Under the pieces are notes generated by a model that searched no databases, had not been told where the DNA came from, and was given only the letters and a program-made list of their open reading frames with translations. The position numbers and the translations under genes are program-made. This document shows positions 5,440-7,677 of a stretch of DNA of 7,677 bases, one piece after another. The stretch's first letter is position 1; every line of letters starts with the position of its first letter. Location of the stretch: NCBI GenBank assembly GCA_021772235.1, contig JAJFMI010000065.1, positions 1 through 7,677 of the forward strand, written 5' to 3'. Origin of the DNA: Chlamydiota bacterium (GTDB taxonomy: Bacteria > Chlamydiota > Chlamydiia > Chlamydiales > JAJFMI01).

Positions 5440-5940
5440 ATCATTTTTTTGCCGTCTGAGCTTTTTTTCCTGAGCGCCCTTGAATCGATGTTGCCGACGC
5501 ATTTCCGCCTCTTCAAAACGTCGCTTCTCATCTTTAGATTCGGGTTTTAAAGGGGGAACAGAAGTTGGTTTGCGATTCTCATCTAAAGCGACAAAAGTCA
5601 AATATGCTGAAACAATATGACGTCTCTTTCGGTCATTCAAGTTATCTTCTGCGATGACCTTGACGCCGATTTCCATCGATGTGTTCCACGTGCGATTGAC
5701 AGCAGCCATAAAAATCAGATTTTCGCCCCGGCCAGCAGGAGCTAAAAAATGAATCGCATCAACAGAGGCCGTTACAGACGTATTTTGCGCATGGCGTTCT
5801 GCGACAACAGCCGCTACGCGGTCTAAAATACTCATAATCAGACCACCAAAGGCGGTGCCGTGAGAATTTAGGTCATTGGGAAAAATCCGATAGGTATGGT
5901 CGTTTACCGCACTTTCGGACGGAGGTTTTGCTTTCTTCAT
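5437..5940 (-). CDS. Hotdog-fold acyl-CoA thioesterase (YciA/ACOT-like)
   Basis: A 167-residue cytoplasmic enzyme expected to hydrolyse acyl-CoA to free acid and CoA. Seen: NSHGTAFGGLIMSILDRVAA (25-44), the signature helix region, with N25/H27 and the probable catalytic D40; VDAIHFLAPAGRGE (60-73), the typical central strand and turn; and a later strand IVSAYLTFVALD (109-120). Residues 121-167 form a highly charged tail, rich in Lys, Arg and Glu, beyond the hotdog core; it may be a helix but is not catalytic. The start is 3 nt after the purU stop, within TTAATTAATTAATG, so the gene is almost surely co-transcribed with purU. No Shine-Dalgarno is seen, again suggesting coupled translation. Chain-length preference cannot be read from the sequence. 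Confidence 0.9.
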   Translation of the reverse strand: MKKAKPPSESAVNDHTYRIFPNDLNSHGTAFGGLIMSILDRVAAVVAERHAQNTSVTASVDAIHFLAPAGRGENLIFMAAVNRTWNTSMEIGVKVIAEDNLNDRKRRHIVSAYLTFVALDENRKPTSVPPLKPESKDEKRRFEEAEMRRQHRFKGAQEKKLRRQKND

Positions 5941-5943
5941 TAA

Positions 5944-6780
5944 TTAATTAAATACCACAGTCTTATTTTTATTTAATAAGACTCTTCTTTCAATGTGATA
6001 TTTAACAGCTCGAGCAAGCACAATGTTTTCCAAATCGCGACCAATATCGCGCAGCTGTTCTGGAGAATGTTGGTGAGAAACGCGAGTGGTCTCCTGATCG
6101 ATAATGGGACCTTCATCAAGATCTGCAGTTGCATAATGTGCTGAGGCGCCAATCAATTTCACTCCGCGAGCAAATGCTTGATGGTAGGGTTTTGCGCCCT
6201 TGAAAGAGGGGAGAAAGGAATGATGAATATTAATCACTCTACCGGAGAGAGCTTGGCAAAATTCATTGGAGAGAATTTGCATATAGCGTGCCATAATCAC
6301 AAGTTCTACACCTTCTTTTTCAATAAGATTTAAGATTTTACGCTCTTGCTCCTCTTTTGTTGTCATGGGAAAGTGGTAAAAAGGGATATTTTGAAAATCG
6401 GCAAAGCTTCGAAGTGTTTCATGGTTTGAAACGACTCCCACAATATTCATAGGAAGAGAGCCAATTGCAACCCGATGAAGGAGATCGTTGAGGCAGTGAC
6501 CCTCTTTGGAGACCATAATGATCACGGGAGGAGAGTGATTTTTGCGAGTGAGAGAAAACTCCATGTCAAAGTGTGCAGATAACGGTTTAAACAACTCACT
6601 ATTAATAGTATTTGGAGACTCAAAGAGCGTCCTCATAAAAAATTGGCCAGTAGTAGAGTCACCGAAATGATGCGATTCATCAACAAAAGCTTGATGTTCA
6701 AGGAGCCAATTTGTGACAGCAGCGACAATGCCGATTTTATCAGGGCAAGATAGCGTGAGGATGTAGCGAATTTTTTCCAT
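5944..6780 (-). CDS. purU: Formyltetrahydrofolate deformylase
   Basis: Hydrolyses 10-formyltetrahydrofolate to tetrahydrofolate and formate, balancing the one-carbon folate pool. The 278 residues are full length for PurU. Seen: an N-terminal ACT domain (about 1-85, starting IRYILTLSCPDKIGIVAAVT), then the formyltransferase-fold domain starting about 93. Catalytic residues follow the family pattern: N184 and H186 in INIHHSFLPSF, and D222 in DLDEGPIID, 36 residues after the His as in GAR transformylase. GASAHYAT (211-218) lies between them. The ACT domain suggests control by small ligands, as in Escherichia coli PurU, where glycine and methionine act. It is followed after 3 bp by the thioesterase gene. 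I find no convincing promoter in the 77-bp divergent gap beyond an isolated TCTAAT box on this strand. The identity is very secure. Confidence 0.97.
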   Translation of the reverse strand: MEKIRYILTLSCPDKIGIVAAVTNWLLEHQAFVDESHHFGDSTTGQFFMRTLFESPNTINSELFKPLSAHFDMEFSLTRKNHSPPVIIMVSKEGHCLNDLLHRVAIGSLPMNIVGVVSNHETLRSFADFQNIPFYHFPMTTKEEQERKILNLIEKEGVELVIMARYMQILSNEFCQALSGRVINIHHSFLPSFKGAKPYHQAFARGVKLIGASAHYATADLDEGPIIDQETTRVSHQHSPEQLRDIGRDLENIVLARAVKYHIERRVLLNKNKTVVFN

Positions 6781-6809
6781 AATGACATTTTCTCATTAGA
6801 GGAGATTTC

Positions 6810-6838
6810 TCGACAATTCTTTTTCATTGCGATAGAAT
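6810..6838 (+). promoter_or_regulatory. Promoter of mdh
   Basis: TCGACA (6810-6815), a 17-bp spacer, then TAGAAT (6833-6838), each 5/6 to the sigma-70 consensus. The predicted start is near 6845, giving a leader of about 13 nt that just holds the AAGGA site. It lies in the 77-bp gap shared with purU, which is transcribed the other way. Confidence 0.65.
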
Positions 6839-6847
6839 GCATCAAAA

Positions 6848-6852
6848 AAGGA
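6848..6852 (+). promoter_or_regulatory. Ribosome binding site of mdh
   Basis: AAGGA, 5 nt before the ATG at 6858. It supports the start codon, which is also placed correctly relative to the N-terminal NAD-binding strand. Confidence 0.7.
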
Positions 6853-6857
6853 TTTGT

Positions 6858-7677
6858 ATGAAAGTAGCAGTTACAGGTGGAGCGGGACAGATTAGTTACA
6901 GTGCATTATTTCGCATTGCGAGTGGAGATTTGCTTGGTAAAGATCAAGAAGTGGAACTTTCGATTTTAGAACTACCTGCTGCGATGGATGCTTTGAGGGG
7001 TGTTGTTATGGAGCTTGAGGATTGCGCCTTCCCACTTCTTAAAAAAGTGACGATTAGCTCGGATGCTAAGGAAGCTTTTGCAGATGCGGACATTGTTCTG
7101 TTCATTGGCTCAAAACCTCGAGGCCCAGGACAAGAGAGAAAAGATTTGTTGGCAGAAAATGGGAAGATTTTTGTTGGGCAGGGGAAGGCGTTGAATGGAT
7201 CTGCAAAAAAAGATGCCAAAATTCTTGTTGTGGGTAACCCTTGCAATACAAATTGCCTAGTCTTGATGCATCATGCAAAGGACATACCCCGCGAAAACTT
7301 TTTTGCTATGACGCGCCTTGATCAAAATCGCGCTCAGGCGCAGTTGGCCATGAAAGCGGGCGTTTCGATTACGGAGGTGGAAAATCTTGTTGTTTGGGGC
7401 AATCATTCGGCAACGCAAGTACCCGATTTTATTAATGCGAAGATTGGCGGAAAAGCGGTAGTTGATGTGATTGATCGAGGATGGCTTGAGGGCGAATTTT
7501 TCATGACCGTGCAGCAGCGCGGTGCTGCGATCATTAAGGCCCGCGGAAAATCTTCTGCAGCAAGTGCAGCAAGCGCCGCGATTGATACAGTGAATTCGAT
7601 TAAGGGATCTGGATTGCATTCTGCAGCTGTCTTATCCGATGGAAATCCTTATGGCATTGCAGATGGTTTGATTTTTT
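6858..7677 (+). CDS. mdh: Malate dehydrogenase, C-terminus beyond window edge
   Basis: Interconverts malate and oxaloacetate with NAD in the TCA cycle, in the cytoplasm. I translated 273 residues without a stop, against about 325 for the chlamydial and cytosolic-type family, so about 50 are missing at the edge. Seen: TGGAGQI (6-12) for NAD binding, the acidic E38 at the end of strand 2 favouring NAD over NADP, KPRGPGQERKDLL (86-98) with substrate-binding R88 and R94 on the mobile loop, VGNPCNTN (125-132), RLDQNR (153-158) with D155 and R158, and WGNHSATQVPD (180-190) with the catalytic H183. ARGKSSAASAA and SDGNPYG near the end match chlamydial Mdh as I remember it. It is the cytosolic-type (group with eukaryotic cMDH) rather than the LDH-like type. 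It has its own promoter and diverges from purU. Confidence 0.97.
   Translation, partial: MKVAVTGGAGQISYSALFRIASGDLLGKDQEVELSILELPAAMDALRGVVMELEDCAFPLLKKVTISSDAKEAFADADIVLFIGSKPRGPGQERKDLLAENGKIFVGQGKALNGSAKKDAKILVVGNPCNTNCLVLMHHAKDIPRENFFAMTRLDQNRAQAQLAMKAGVSITEVENLVVWGNHSATQVPDFINAKIGGKAVVDVIDRGWLEGEFFMTVQQRGAAIIKARGKSSAASAASAAIDTVNSIKGSGLHSAAVLSDGNPYGIADGLIF

Noticed and set aside
6781..6857. Promoter for purU
   Set aside because: A TCTAAT box is present on the minus strand but no acceptable -35 hexamer lies 16-18 bp upstream, so I do not call it.
6944..7619. Two minus-strand frames (100 and 120 codons) opposite mdh
   Set aside because: They are antisense to a well-conserved enzyme with a clear promoter and start, and their translations are Ser/Arg/Cys-rich in the way of shadow frames.

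Overview
The window looks like chromosomal DNA from a member of the Chlamydiota, probably an environmental (non-Chlamydiaceae) lineage. Two genes point there most clearly. The Tgt at the left edge and the malate dehydrogenase at the right edge match, in long stretches, the chlamydial versions as I remember them (for example SSYPTKAARHG in Tgt and ARGKSSAASAA in Mdh). The flavin monooxygenase and the VUT-family transporter also have chlamydial counterparts. No database search was possible, so the assignment rests on recalled family sequences.

Layout. Positions 1-2170 (minus strand) hold a compressed four-gene operon, read in the order bolA-like, grxD (monothiol glutaredoxin), yhhQ-like queuosine-precursor transporter and tgt. 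Every neighbouring pair overlaps, and tgt runs off the left edge. The last two genes form a queuine salvage module (uptake, then insertion into tRNA). The first two encode the usual partners of a BolA-glutaredoxin [2Fe-2S] complex. Diverging from this operon, with only 27 bp between start codons, is a class A FAD monooxygenase (2198-3811, plus strand).

Positions about 3812-5436 are visibly richer in A+T than the flanks and hold the least familiar genes. One is an 87-residue basic orphan protein (plus strand) behind a near-perfect sigma-70-type promoter. The other is a divergent short-chain-dehydrogenase-like protein (minus strand) with a 48-residue Arg/Ser/Thr-rich N-terminal extension that resembles a mitochondrial presequence or a secretion signal. 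The two genes converge and overlap by 4 bp. The gap upstream of the dehydrogenase-like gene is very AT-rich and carries an inverted repeat over its likely promoter.

Positions 5437-6780 (minus strand) hold purU (10-formyl-THF deformylase) followed 3 bp later by a hotdog acyl-CoA thioesterase. A 77-bp divergent gap then leads to mdh (plus strand), which is cut by the right edge and has a good promoter and Shine-Dalgarno sequence. There are no rRNA, tRNA, CRISPR or transposase sequences that I can see, and no gene-free stretch longer than 90 bp.

The points most worth follow-up are the AT-rich pair (orphan protein plus presequence-bearing SDR), the queuine-type pocket of Tgt beside its transporter, and the fully overlapping Fe-S/queuine operon.
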